A DNA stretch of 20,009 nucleotides from Euryarchaeota archaeon UBA169 (GTDB taxonomy: Archaea; Thermoplasmatota; Poseidoniia; MGIII; CG-Epi1): NCBI GenBank assembly GCA_002497685.1, contig DAEH01000061.1, forward strand, positions 1-20,009. The letters are read 5' to 3'. Position numbers and translations under genes: made by a program. Below, one piece after another: positions 6,754-14,317 of the stretch; the stretch's first letter is position 1, and each line of letters starts with the position of its first letter. Under the pieces are notes generated by a model, which saw nothing but the letters and a program-made list of their open reading frames with translations, was not told the origin of the DNA and searched no databases.

Positions 6754-8457
6754 ATGCCAAAGAATGTAGATGCTTCTAAAAATTCACAAGAAAAGAATTC
6801 AGATTACAATAAAGCCTATGATAAATGGGTTGAAGATGTGTTACAACCAGCTTTGGCTAAACGCCCTGAAAGAAACAAAGAGTTTATGACGACTTCAAGT
6901 CAAAAAGTGGATAGATTGTATACTCCATTAGACAATTTAGGATTAGATTATGAGAATGATGTATCCTTTCCAGGTCAGTTTCCATACACAAGAGGTATTC
7001 ATTCTACAATGTACCGCGGTCGTTTATGGACTATGCGTATGTTTGCAGGCTATGGTTCTGCAGAAGAAACGAATGAAAGATTCAAATATTTGTTGAGTCA
7101 GGGTCAAACCGGTTTGAGTACAGCTTTTGATTTACCAACATTATACGGATATGATAGTGATTCCCCAATGGCTGCAGGAGAATTTGGAGAGTGTGGGGTT
7201 GGTGTTAGTAGTTTAGAAGACATGTCTATTTTGTTCAATGATATTCCACTTGACAAAGTAACGACTTCCATGACAATTAATTCACCAGCAGCTATGACAT
7301 GGGCAATGTATATTGCAAATGCAGAAGGCAGAGGCATACCAAAAGCCAATCTTGGGGGAACTATTCAAAATGACATTCTTAAAGAATATATAGCCCAAAA
7401 GGAATATATTTTCCCACCAAATCCCTCAATGAGATTGGTTACAGATACTGTGGAATACGGCACTAAGAATATGCCTAAATGGAACACAATTTCTATTTCA
7501 GGTTATCATATTAGAGAGGCAGGTTCAACAGCAGTCCAAGAGCTAGCCTTTACTTTAGCAGATGGTTATGCTTATGCCGATTGGGCCATTGAAAGAGGGC
7601 TTAACATTGATGATTTTGCTCCAAGATTTAGTTTCTTTTTCAATGCACATAATGATTTCTTTGAGGAGATAGCAAAATATAGGGCAGCAAGAAGAATTTG
7701 GGCTAGAGATATGAAATACAAATATGGTGCTAAAGATCCACGTAGCTTGACTTTAAGATTCCATACACAAACAGCAGGTTGTAGTTTAACTGCCCAGCAG
7801 CCTGAAATAAATATTGTTAGAGTTGCTATACAGGCTATGGCTGGAGTTTTAGGAGGAACACAGTCTTTACATACAGATTCAATGGATGAAGCGTTGGCTT
7901 TACCTTCAGAAAAAGCAGTTCAAATAGCTCTTAGAACTCAACAGATTATAGCTCATGAATCAGGTGTAGCAAATGTGGCAGATCCTTTAGGTGGAAGTTA
8001 TTACCTTGAATGGCTTACAGACGATATGGAAAGGCAAGCTCGAGATTATTTTGATAGGATTGAATCATTGGGTGGAGTAGTGTCTGCAATCGAAAAAGGT
8101 TTTTTCCAGAAGGAAATTGCGGCGGCAGCATACAAATATCAGCAAGAAATTGATAATAAAGAACGTGTTGTAGTAGGTGTTAATGAATTTACTTCAGATG
8201 AACCCGTTGAGATACCAATATTAGAAATGGATCCTGATGGATTTGATAGACAATGTAAAAGACTGAATGATTTAAGATCTAATAGAGATAAAAGTCGTCA
8301 CTCAGCCAGTCTTGTTGCAATTGAGAAGGCAGCAGAAGGTGATGATAACTTGATGCCACATTTCATTGAGGCTGCAAAAGCAAAGGCAACACTTGGAGAA
8401 ATGTGTGATGTTTTAAGAGGTGTTTTTGGAGAATATAGAGAGGGATCAGATTTCTGA
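6754..8457 (+). CDS. mcmA1: methylmalonyl-CoA mutase, catalytic (large) chain without B12 domain
   Basis: Catalytic TIM-barrel chain of a cobalamin-dependent acyl-CoA mutase, interconverting methylmalonyl-CoA and succinyl-CoA. At 567 residues it ends before a cobalamin-binding domain, as in archaea where that domain is a separate small subunit; no such gene is in this window. Visible motifs are FPYTRGIHSTMYRGRLWTMR (76-95), GYGSAEETNERF, GLSTAFDLPT, GYDSDSP, GTIQNDILKEY, SGYHIREAGS with H252, and HTQTAGCSLTAQQPEIN. The tyrosine in TMY (Y87) is typical of methylmalonyl-CoA rather than isobutyryl-CoA mutases, although related specificities cannot be excluded. It fits propionyl-CoA or odd-chain and branched-chain breakdown. 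The start MPKNVDAS is the first ATG after the promoter. A nucleotide kinase gene follows after 12 bp. Confidence 0.95.
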   Translation: MPKNVDASKNSQEKNSDYNKAYDKWVEDVLQPALAKRPERNKEFMTTSSQKVDRLYTPLDNLGLDYENDVSFPGQFPYTRGIHSTMYRGRLWTMRMFAGYGSAEETNERFKYLLSQGQTGLSTAFDLPTLYGYDSDSPMAAGEFGECGVGVSSLEDMSILFNDIPLDKVTTSMTINSPAAMTWAMYIANAEGRGIPKANLGGTIQNDILKEYIAQKEYIFPPNPSMRLVTDTVEYGTKNMPKWNTISISGYHIREAGSTAVQELAFTLADGYAYADWAIERGLNIDDFAPRFSFFFNAHNDFFEEIAKYRAARRIWARDMKYKYGAKDPRSLTLRFHTQTAGCSLTAQQPEINIVRVAIQAMAGVLGGTQSLHTDSMDEALALPSEKAVQIALRTQQIIAHESGVANVADPLGGSYYLEWLTDDMERQARDYFDRIESLGGVVSAIEKGFFQKEIAAAAYKYQQEIDNKERVVVGVNEFTSDEPVEIPILEMDPDGFDRQCKRLNDLRSNRDKSRHSASLVAIEKAAEGDDNLMPHFIEAAKAKATLGEMCDVLRGVFGEYREGSDF

Positions 8458-8469
8458 TAATATTTAAAT

Positions 8470-9024
8470 TTGATCATATTTGGTTTAACTGGTAAAAATG
8501 CAGCAGGGAAAGGAACTGTAGCAAATATTTTAATGGAAAAAGGTTTTGTTTATCATTCATTGTCAGATACATTGCGTGATGAGCTTAAATTATTGAATAG
8601 AGAAGAGACACGAGAAAATTTAATTGGAATAGGTAATAAGCTTAGAGAGGAAGGCGGACCTGGAGTCTTAGCAGATAAATTAATAGGCAAGTTAAATTCG
8701 GAAAATAATCATATTGTAGACTCAATCCGTAACCCCTTAGAAGTGGATTCTCTTAGAGAGAAGTCATCGTCTCATGAATTTATGTTGATAGCAGTTGATG
8801 CAGATGCAAGATTAAGGTATGAGAGACTTTGTTCTAGAAGTAGAATAGGCGATACAGATTCTTGGGAAATATTTGTAGAGCAGGAAAAGCAAGAGGAAAA
8901 TAATGATGACCCAAATAAACAACAATTATCAAAGACGATGATTCTTGCAGATTATAACATAGATAATAGTGGAACTCTAGCAGATCTTAAACAGCAAGTT
9001 AAAAATATTATTAGCGAATTATAG
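8470..9024 (+). CDS. P-loop nucleotide kinase (dephospho-CoA kinase / dNMP kinase-like)
   Basis: A 184-residue P-loop kinase of the nucleoside monophosphate kinase class. The Walker A loop is GLTGKNAAGKGT (5-16). The substrate-side segment YHSLSDTLRDEL (29-39), the HIVDSIRNPLEV strand (81-92) and an arginine-rich lid (R114, R117, R123, R125) follow. The 'DSIRNPxEV' strand is shared with archaeal proteins usually labelled dephospho-CoA kinase-like or UPF0200, and with kinase domains fused to dCMP deaminases. The substrate (dephospho-CoA or a deoxynucleotide) cannot be settled from sequence. It begins with TTG 12 bp after the mutase stop, so co-transcription is likely. Its 3' end overlaps the convergent membrane protein gene by 6 bp. 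Confidence 0.75.
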   Translation: MIIFGLTGKNAAGKGTVANILMEKGFVYHSLSDTLRDELKLLNREETRENLIGIGNKLREEGGPGVLADKLIGKLNSENNHIVDSIRNPLEVDSLREKSSSHEFMLIAVDADARLRYERLCSRSRIGDTDSWEIFVEQEKQEENNDDPNKQQLSKTMILADYNIDNSGTLADLKQQVKNIISEL

Positions 9025-9741
9025 ATTCCATTCATATGTGGTTGTTAACAAAAACATAAAGGCTATTGGCATTAGATGAAATGCCATCCCAAAAGCAACG
9101 TTTACAGCCATCCATCTTCCAGCATAATTGTTTGGCATCTCCATTACTTTGTCTACAACTGTGTTCGTTGTATCTACAACTTTTCCCGCAAAGAAACCCA
9201 CGAACTTTGCCACTCTCTCGTGAGGAAGAGCTTCGCTACCTTTATCTCTTGTATTTTTCAACCAATCACCCATTTGCAACATTCGGTCAACCATTGGCCT
9301 ATATTTTTGAACATCTACACTTATTAGCTTTACAGCTAAGTTTCTCGTATCCCATACTCTTCTCCAATCTAGATAAGTGTGTCCTACAAAAAATACAATA
9401 ATTAATGCTATTTGCCAATTTGGAGTTTTTTCCCAGTTTGGAGGAGTTATTGTTAAATCGAAGAATTCTACAACACCATCTTCAGGTTCAAAAATAACAA
9501 ACCTCATTAGAGCAATAGTTGCAGGAACTAATAAACCTACAGTGAATTTTGCAGCTATGGAGTATCCTTTTGGAATTTCTTTTAATCTTTCAAATAACCA
9601 TTTTAAATGATGCCCATGAATTTGAATTGCTTTTAATGCAGGTTCTCCCAAAAAAATCAATCTTTGAACGATTGGAATAAAAATTAAGGCATGAAAATAG
9701 AGTTCCCATGGCGTATCCCAGCTAAAGTAGTCATTAAACAT
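9019..9741 (-). CDS. unrecognised four-helix membrane protein
   Basis: A 240-residue protein I cannot assign to a family. Four hydrophobic segments are visible at about residues 14-31, 63-83, 108-125 and 210-234. Between helices 3 and 4 lies a polar domain of about 80 residues (127-208) rich in charged residues and predicted partly helical (VQKYRPMVDRMLQMGDWLK, then VAKFVGFFAGKVVDTTNTVVDKVMEM). Tryptophans are frequent near membrane edges. There is no signal peptide and no catalytic motif I can point to. The gene stands alone: convergent with the kinase (6-bp overlap) and divergent from rnp4. It is probably a lineage-specific conserved membrane protein. Confidence 0.75.
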   Translation of the reverse strand: MFNDYFSWDTPWELYFHALIFIPIVQRLIFLGEPALKAIQIHGHHLKWLFERLKEIPKGYSIAAKFTVGLLVPATIALMRFVIFEPEDGVVEFFDLTITPPNWEKTPNWQIALIIVFFVGHTYLDWRRVWDTRNLAVKLISVDVQKYRPMVDRMLQMGDWLKNTRDKGSEALPHERVAKFVGFFAGKVVDTTNTVVDKVMEMPNNYAGRWMAVNVAFGMAFHLMPIAFMFLLTTTYEWNL

Positions 9742-9793
9742 TCACTATTTTAGTTAAAGGAGGGTGTTAAAAAAAGGACCGAATGGGTGTTTT

Positions 9794-10102
9794 ATGTCTA
9801 GAAGACGTGGCAGGCGTTCAAAATTCCAGGAAAAGCTTGCTAGAGATAGAATTAATATTTTATTAACACTGATTAATTCTAATAGATCTGAATCTAATAT
9901 TAATCCTCAGAAATGCATAACTTTTGTTAAACTTATAGGTAAAAGATATAATCAGCGTTTAGATAAATTGCAGAAGCTGAGGTTTTGCCGTAATTGTAAT
10001 TCTAAATATGATGGTAGTAACAGTCGTTTTAGAATTTCTAAAAAAGGATGGCGAATAGTTACTTGCTTAATTTGTAGTGAGAGATATAGATTTAGAATTT
10101 AG
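9794..10102 (+). CDS. rnp4: RNase P protein component 4 (Rpp21/Rpr2 family)
   Basis: Protein subunit of archaeal RNase P, pairing with Rpp29 to assist the catalytic RNA in pre-tRNA 5' processing. The 102-residue form starts MSRRRGRRSKFQEK at ATG 9794. The frame is open upstream to GTG 9764, but that codon abuts the purine-rich AAAGGAGG and has no spacing for a Shine-Dalgarno site. Visible features are the helical KLARDRINILLTLI region, FVKLIGKRYNQRL, then a zinc ribbon with C65-x2-C68 and C91-x2-C94 (FCRNC ... TCLIC). The chain is very basic throughout, as expected for an RNA-binding subunit. The RNA partner gene is about 3.1 kb upstream on the other strand. Its stop overlaps the convergent purE stop by 4 bp. 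Confidence 0.9.
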   Translation: MSRRRGRRSKFQEKLARDRINILLTLINSNRSESNINPQKCITFVKLIGKRYNQRLDKLQKLRFCRNCNSKYDGSNSRFRISKKGWRIVTCLICSERYRFRI

Positions 10103-10560
10103 TTTGAATCTATTGTCTTTTGTTCCAGTTCCTTACTATAGCTCACAAGCATATTGTCTACACGTTCATCAGAAAGGCCTAAAATTCTAGCTGCAAGTAA
10201 TGCGGCATTTTCTCCACGACCAAGTCCTACTCCAGCTACAGGGACGCCAGGAGGCATTTGGACTACTGAAAGCAGAGAATCTAAGTTTGCAGGCGAGCTG
10301 GATGAGGTGCATGGAACTCCAATGACTGGTTTTAGGGTGTGAGCTGCTACAACGCCAGGTAAAGCAGCTGAAAGTCCTGCTAAAGCAATGAAAACCTTAG
10401 CCTCTGACTTTTCAATAACGTCCACAACTCTTGCCGGTGTTCGATGTGCAGATGCCACAAAGGTTTCAAAAGTAATATTGAACTTTTTTAATATTTTTTC
10501 AGCTTTTTGTGCAATAGGCCTATCGCTTGCAGATCCCATGATAATAGTAACTTGAGTCAT
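10099..10560 (-). CDS. purE: N5-carboxyaminoimidazole ribonucleotide mutase (PurE)
   Basis: Purine biosynthesis enzyme that converts N5-CAIR to CAIR. The 153-residue chain has the class I signature MGSASDRP (8-15) and SAHRTP (37-42). It also has the LAGLSAALPGVVAAHT stretch, PVIGVPCTSSSS, and LDSLLSVVQMPPGVPVAGVGLG followed by ENAALLAARIL. The SAHRTP motif and the SVVQMP...GV pattern favour class I (N5-CAIR mutase), which needs a PurK partner; no purK is nearby in the window. ATG 10560 is preceded by a TATA-like element about 25 bp upstream. The gene is convergent with rnp4 (4-bp overlap) and divergent from the tRNA. Confidence 0.95.
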   Translation of the reverse strand: MTQVTIIMGSASDRPIAQKAEKILKKFNITFETFVASAHRTPARVVDVIEKSEAKVFIALAGLSAALPGVVAAHTLKPVIGVPCTSSSSPANLDSLLSVVQMPPGVPVAGVGLGRGENAALLAARILGLSDERVDNMLVSYSKELEQKTIDSN

Positions 10561-10581
10561 AATTTTTTAAAAAGAGATGTC

Positions 10582-10596
10582 GATATAAGATATATG
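10582..10596. promoter_or_regulatory. AT-rich bidirectional promoter element between purE and tRNA-Arg
   Basis: ATATAAGATATATG-like sequence. On the minus strand CTTATATC is centred about 25 bp before the purE ATG. On the plus strand the same block lies 43-57 bp upstream of the tRNA, giving a leader of roughly 25 nt. A second plus-strand candidate, CTTTAAG at 10609-10615, is closer to the tRNA. I cannot tell which one the tRNA uses. Confidence 0.35.
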
Positions 10597-10638
10597 TTGG
10601 TATGTGGTCTTTAAGAAAGGCTGTTTTTAGCAATCTGC

Positions 10639-10714
10639 GCCCGGATGGTGTAGCTTGGAATCACGGAAGCTTGCGGAGCTTCAAACCTGGGTTCGAATCC
10701 CAGCCTGGGCGCCA
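10639..10714 (+). tRNA. tRNA-Arg (anticodon GCG), CCA encoded
   Basis: The cloverleaf folds as acceptor GCCCGGA/CCTGGGC, D stem GTG/CAC with loop TAGCTTGGAAT, anticodon stem GAAGC/GCTTC with loop TTGCGGA, and T arm CTGGG-TTCGAAT-CCCAG. The variable region is 4 nt. The discriminator is G at 10711 and CCA is encoded at 10712-10714. Anticodon GCG (10673-10675) reads the CGU and CGC arginine codons. U33 is present and G37 follows the anticodon, the site methylated by Trm5, whose gene is also in this window. The innermost acceptor pair 7-66 is an A-C mismatch. No intron is present. Confidence 0.93.
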
Positions 10715-10716
10715 TA

Positions 10717-10726
10717 TTCTTTTAAT
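10717..10726 (+). promoter_or_regulatory. putative TATA box of the subtilisin gene
   Basis: TTCTTTTAAT immediately after the tRNA is centred about 26 bp before the TTG start at 10747, matching leaderless archaeal promoters. Confidence 0.4.
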
Positions 10727-10746
10727 GGATTCCTAATGAGCATTCC

Positions 10747-13700
10747 TTGTCCCGAGTCATAGCACAGATATTTTTTGCAATTTTTTTGTTAAATTTGTTT
10801 ATTCCTTTCGCTCAACCATCAGAAGAAATTAGGCCAATACCTCTTACTCACGTTCATTTAGTAGATGATAGGTTGGAAATTGTATACGCAGATGTTACAT
10901 TATCAGAGGAATTGGGGTTAGTTGAATCTCCGGAAGGCAAACTTGATCTATTTGCTAGAGTTTCTAATTTGGATTCTAGCCATCATGATTTTATAACAAG
11001 TATGGGTGGAGTAATTACTTCTAGCTTTGATAGATTTAATACATTTGGATTTATTATTGATATTGAAAAGATTCCGGATACCGTTTATTTACCAGATTTG
11101 GAATGGTTAGAAGCAAATGTTCTTTTTTATCCTACTCTAGATAATAGTGTAGAATCTATAGGTACTAGTGAAATTTGGGATGAATTTGGATTTAAGGGCG
11201 AGGATACTACTATAGCAATATTAGATACGGGAGTTGATTTTGACCATGAATCATTGGATGATTTAGATGATATATCTTCAACTTATGATCCAAAAATAGC
11301 TATTGATTCAAATGGTATGCTTGGATTTTATAATGCAAACACAGATCAGGAATACCCCGATGAACAACCTCATGACTCTGGAAGCCACGGTACTCATTGT
11401 GCAGGTATAGCTGCAGGAACGGGAGGTTCAAGCGGACAATATGCCGGCGTTGCCCCTCAAGCTAACTTAGTAGGCGTTATTGCCTTAGATGGGGGTTCTG
11501 GTGATGAAGGTGATTTACTTAGGGCCGTTGATTGGACAATACAAAACAAGGATAGATTTTCAATTGATGTAATGTCACTCTCATTAGGAGGTCCTATCGT
11601 TATTCCCGGTGCAACTAATAATGGAGGTTCTTCAATTTCACAAGCATTAGATGTTGCTGTTGAAGCAGGTATTGTTACAGTAGTGGCAATAGGTAATGGC
11701 AATTTAGGTTTAGCTGCACACCCAGGTTCAGTATCATATCCTGGAGATAGTGTCAAAGCAATAACAGTAGGTTCAGTTAATGATGACCATTCTAGAGAAA
11801 TATATTCTAGCCGTGGACCTACAGGAGATGGCAGAATGAAACCTGATGTTATGGCTCCAGGAGGCGCTATAATGTCGGCCCAAGCCAATTCTGGTGATGG
11901 CTATGTGTCTTATTCTGGAACTTCCATGGCAACGCCTCATGTTGCAGGAGTAGCTGCACTTATGATTCAATCTAACCCAAATGTTAGTCCCACATCAAGT
12001 ACAGATTATGTAAAGCAGATTCTTAGAGAAACAAGTGATCATAAGGTTCCTTTAGACGTTGATTGCGGAGAACTCTTTTCTCCTAATAATTGTTACGGGT
12101 GGGGAACAGTAGATTTGGTAGGTGCAGTTTCACGTTCTATGAATTTAGAAAGTACTGATTTAACTGGAAATACGGGGATTCAGTCAGAAATGAGCGAAAC
12201 TTTTGAAGCTTCAGTGACGTACACTAAGACAGAATATACGAATAGAGGAAAAGATGGTGGTACAGTTAATAATTTTATTCAAGGAAATGATTTGCCAGAC
12301 AGAGTTAACATTTTAGCTACGTATTCAAGTAATTGGCCAAAACCAGACACTTTTTCTCTTGATTCTGGCGAAGGTTCAGGAATCACTTCAGAAATTAGCA
12401 TGAATCCAGTTTATGAAGAAAATGGTAAATGGATGTTAGAGGCTAATTTCAATTTTACAGGATCAGTTTCAGCAGGTAGTGCAATAGATAGCTTTCCTCG
12501 TTTTCAGTTTGATGTTAAGGCTCCAGAAACAGATGAAGCCATACCATTGACCGTTTATTACTCCATTAACGACATGTTTGGAATTACAAAGAATTTTACA
12601 ATAGCTTCGTTTACAGATTTACCTGATCTTTACATTGAAGAAGTGATAATTTCAGATGATATTCTGGAAGGGCAAGAAGTACCAATTACAGCACGTGTTG
12701 TTAACCAGGGACCAGGTCCGGCCAGAGAATATGAGCTGAATTTTTATGATAATGATGAACTTTTTGATTCCGTAAAGATTGATCAGAAATTGAATTCAAA
12801 CGAGGCTTTCAATGTCCAAACTGTATGGGTCGCAGTAAAAGGAGACCGTGAATTATCAATTGAGATAGTTTCGATAGTTCCACAAGATGAAGTCGAATCT
12901 AATAATTATTTTTCAATGGATGTCACAGTTTCTGAATTTTTGGATCAACAACAACCTCTTGTATTCATTAATGAACCTGATCAGAATGAAATAGTTTCGG
13001 GAATTGTAGTTGTTAAAGGAAGTGCTAGTGATAATGTTAATTTAGAATATGTGGAAGTAAGATTATTGCCTAATGATTGGGAAAGGGCTAATGGATTTGA
13101 GAGTTGGGTTTGGTCTTGGAATTCTAGTAGCGACTTGAATGGTCGATATACTATTCAAGCTAGATCATTTGATGGTTATACTTACTCTTCAATTTTTTCT
13201 ATAGATATTGAAGTTACAAATGAGGGTTCAAACCGTAGGCCTACTGCATATTTGACTTCAAACCTTGATGAATTGTATGTTGGAGACAAGATTATTTTCT
13301 CGGGAAACAGTTCAACAGATAATTCAGAAGTAGTTAAATATCAATTCAATTTTGGAGATGGACGGCAGACTGACTGGAGCGAAACATCTTGGGTAGAATA
13401 TTACTTTGAAGAATCTGGTAATTTTGACGTTGTTTTGAATGTTGAAGATGATGAGGGTGCACGTTCTTCTTCTGGAGATTCAATTACTATAAATGTTAAA
13501 GAAAAGCCAGTTAATAATCCTCCAATCTCAAAGATATTCTCTCCAAAATCTGGTGATGAGTTTAGAGACGATGAAATGATACAATTCTCTTCACAAGGTT
13601 CTAATGATCCGGACGGAGATTCACTTGAATTTATATGGTATAGCAGTTTAGATGGAGAGATATTGCGAACTTCTAACACAATTGGTGAATCAATTCTTTC

Positions 13701-13890
13701 TCAGGGCACACATGTAATAACTTTGAGAGTTGAAGATTCTAAGGGAGAGTATGATGAGCAATCAGTTCAAGTAGTTGTTACTTTATCCGAAGAATCTTTT
13801 GCCTCAGAAGAGAGTCCACTAAATTTTGTTAGTTTTTCATTAATTATTATGCTTATTACAATAATTTCACTATTTAGGCGAAAAAATTAG
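10747..13890 (+). CDS. secreted, membrane-anchored subtilisin-like serine protease with Ig/PKD-like domains
   Basis: A 1047-residue extracellular S8 peptidase. Residues 1-24 are a signal peptide (hydrophobic IAQIFFAIFLLNLFIPFA). A propeptide-like region precedes the catalytic domain (about 145-470), which has all four key residues: D160 in AILDTGVD, H214 in GSHGTHCAG, the oxyanion N317 in VVAIGNGN, and S393 in YSGTSMATPHVAG. Downstream come a CARDB-like domain (about 624-725), an Ig-like domain (about 739-830) and two PKD-like repeats (about 832-918 and 923-1012). A C-terminal helix with an RRKN tail (about 1023-1047) would anchor it in the membrane. It probably degrades proteinaceous organic matter outside the cell, as in heterotrophic marine archaea; that is inference. 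The start is TTG. The stop is one base from the convergent queD-like stop. Confidence 0.93.
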   Translation: MSRVIAQIFFAIFLLNLFIPFAQPSEEIRPIPLTHVHLVDDRLEIVYADVTLSEELGLVESPEGKLDLFARVSNLDSSHHDFITSMGGVITSSFDRFNTFGFIIDIEKIPDTVYLPDLEWLEANVLFYPTLDNSVESIGTSEIWDEFGFKGEDTTIAILDTGVDFDHESLDDLDDISSTYDPKIAIDSNGMLGFYNANTDQEYPDEQPHDSGSHGTHCAGIAAGTGGSSGQYAGVAPQANLVGVIALDGGSGDEGDLLRAVDWTIQNKDRFSIDVMSLSLGGPIVIPGATNNGGSSISQALDVAVEAGIVTVVAIGNGNLGLAAHPGSVSYPGDSVKAITVGSVNDDHSREIYSSRGPTGDGRMKPDVMAPGGAIMSAQANSGDGYVSYSGTSMATPHVAGVAALMIQSNPNVSPTSSTDYVKQILRETSDHKVPLDVDCGELFSPNNCYGWGTVDLVGAVSRSMNLESTDLTGNTGIQSEMSETFEASVTYTKTEYTNRGKDGGTVNNFIQGNDLPDRVNILATYSSNWPKPDTFSLDSGEGSGITSEISMNPVYEENGKWMLEANFNFTGSVSAGSAIDSFPRFQFDVKAPETDEAIPLTVYYSINDMFGITKNFTIASFTDLPDLYIEEVIISDDILEGQEVPITARVVNQGPGPAREYELNFYDNDELFDSVKIDQKLNSNEAFNVQTVWVAVKGDRELSIEIVSIVPQDEVESNNYFSMDVTVSEFLDQQQPLVFINEPDQNEIVSGIVVVKGSASDNVNLEYVEVRLLPNDWERANGFESWVWSWNSSSDLNGRYTIQARSFDGYTYSSIFSIDIEVTNEGSNRRPTAYLTSNLDELYVGDKIIFSGNSSTDNSEVVKYQFNFGDGRQTDWSETSWVEYYFEESGNFDVVLNVEDDEGARSSSGDSITINVKEKPVNNPPISKIFSPKSGDEFRDDEMIQFSSQGSNDPDGDSLEFIWYSSLDGEILRTSNTIGESILSQGTHVITLRVEDSKGEYDEQSVQVVVTLSEESFASEESPLNFVSFSLIIMLITIISLFRRKN

Positions 13891-13891
13891 T

Positions 13892-14317
13892 TTACATTTG
13901 ATAATCTGTGCCAGAACCATCATACTCTACTCTTGAGACTTCGTTTTCCCAAAGTACCAATTTTGTTAAGTTACAGAAAGGTTTGTGATCGTTGCTCTCA
14001 TTTTGATTCCATGACATATGAAATTGGTCATACAATTTTTCCCAAATCCATTTTACTAGAACTTCACTAGTAGGATTCTCTAGACCTTCAATATCGTTTA
14101 AGTAATTATGATCGATTACTTTGTATATAGGTTTGATTGCATACTTCTCTATGTGGCCGAAATCAATCACAAAACCAGTCTCAGTATCCATTTCACCTTC
14201 AACATGAATCTCTAGTTTGAATGCTAATCCGTAAACATTCTTACAAGGGTGTCCGTCTGGAACCTTAGGCAACCTTCTTGCAGACTCGAATCTTATAATC
14301 TGTACTAGTTTATGCAT
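13892..14317 (-). CDS. queD: QueD/6-pyruvoyltetrahydropterin synthase homologue lacking zinc ligands
   Basis: A 141-residue tunnelling-fold protein closely resembling bacterial 6-carboxytetrahydropterin synthase, the first committed enzyme toward 7-deazaguanine tRNA bases (archaeosine in archaea). Shared landmarks are RLPKVPDGHPC (15-25), the GFVIDF strand, DHNYLND (69-75) and LENPTSEVLVKWIW (79-92). The catalytic Cys (C25), the Asp-His pair (D69, H70) and the C-terminal Glu (E124) are kept. All three zinc-binding histidines are replaced: the one in the usual AAH motif is R14, and the usual HGH is Y29-G30-L31. An insertion near 100-115 (SWNQNESNDHKPFC) adds a histidine and a cysteine. It may be inactive, may bind metal differently, or may have a new reaction. 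Its ATG shares one base with the RNase Z-like stop (TAATG), implying coupling. Confidence 0.85.
   Translation of the reverse strand: MHKLVQIIRFESARRLPKVPDGHPCKNVYGLAFKLEIHVEGEMDTETGFVIDFGHIEKYAIKPIYKVIDHNYLNDIEGLENPTSEVLVKWIWEKLYDQFHMSWNQNESNDHKPFCNLTKLVLWENEVSRVEYDGSGTDYQM

Noticed and set aside
6295..6779. Open frames of 60-80 codons on both strands between the VanZ-like and mutase genes
   Set aside because: They lie inside or across the RNase P RNA, whose conserved blocks and P1 pairing explain the sequence; the translations are not protein-like.
9066..9610. Three plus-strand open frames of 77-111 codons
   Set aside because: They are antisense shadows of the four-helix membrane protein, which has coherent hydrophobic segments and a better start.
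10637..10714. Alternative tRNA acceptor register GCGCCCG/TGGGCGC
   Set aside because: It would avoid the A-C mismatch but leaves four bases instead of two before the D stem, and places no CCA after the discriminator; the T arm and CCA fix the chosen register.
11457..11970. Minus-strand frames opposite the subtilisin catalytic domain
   Set aside because: The plus strand encodes the complete catalytic triad here; the antisense frames have no motif or start signal.
13892..14317. Frameshift as the cause of the missing QueD zinc histidines
   Set aside because: Residues on both sides of each substitution match the family in the same frame, so only point substitutions explain the change.
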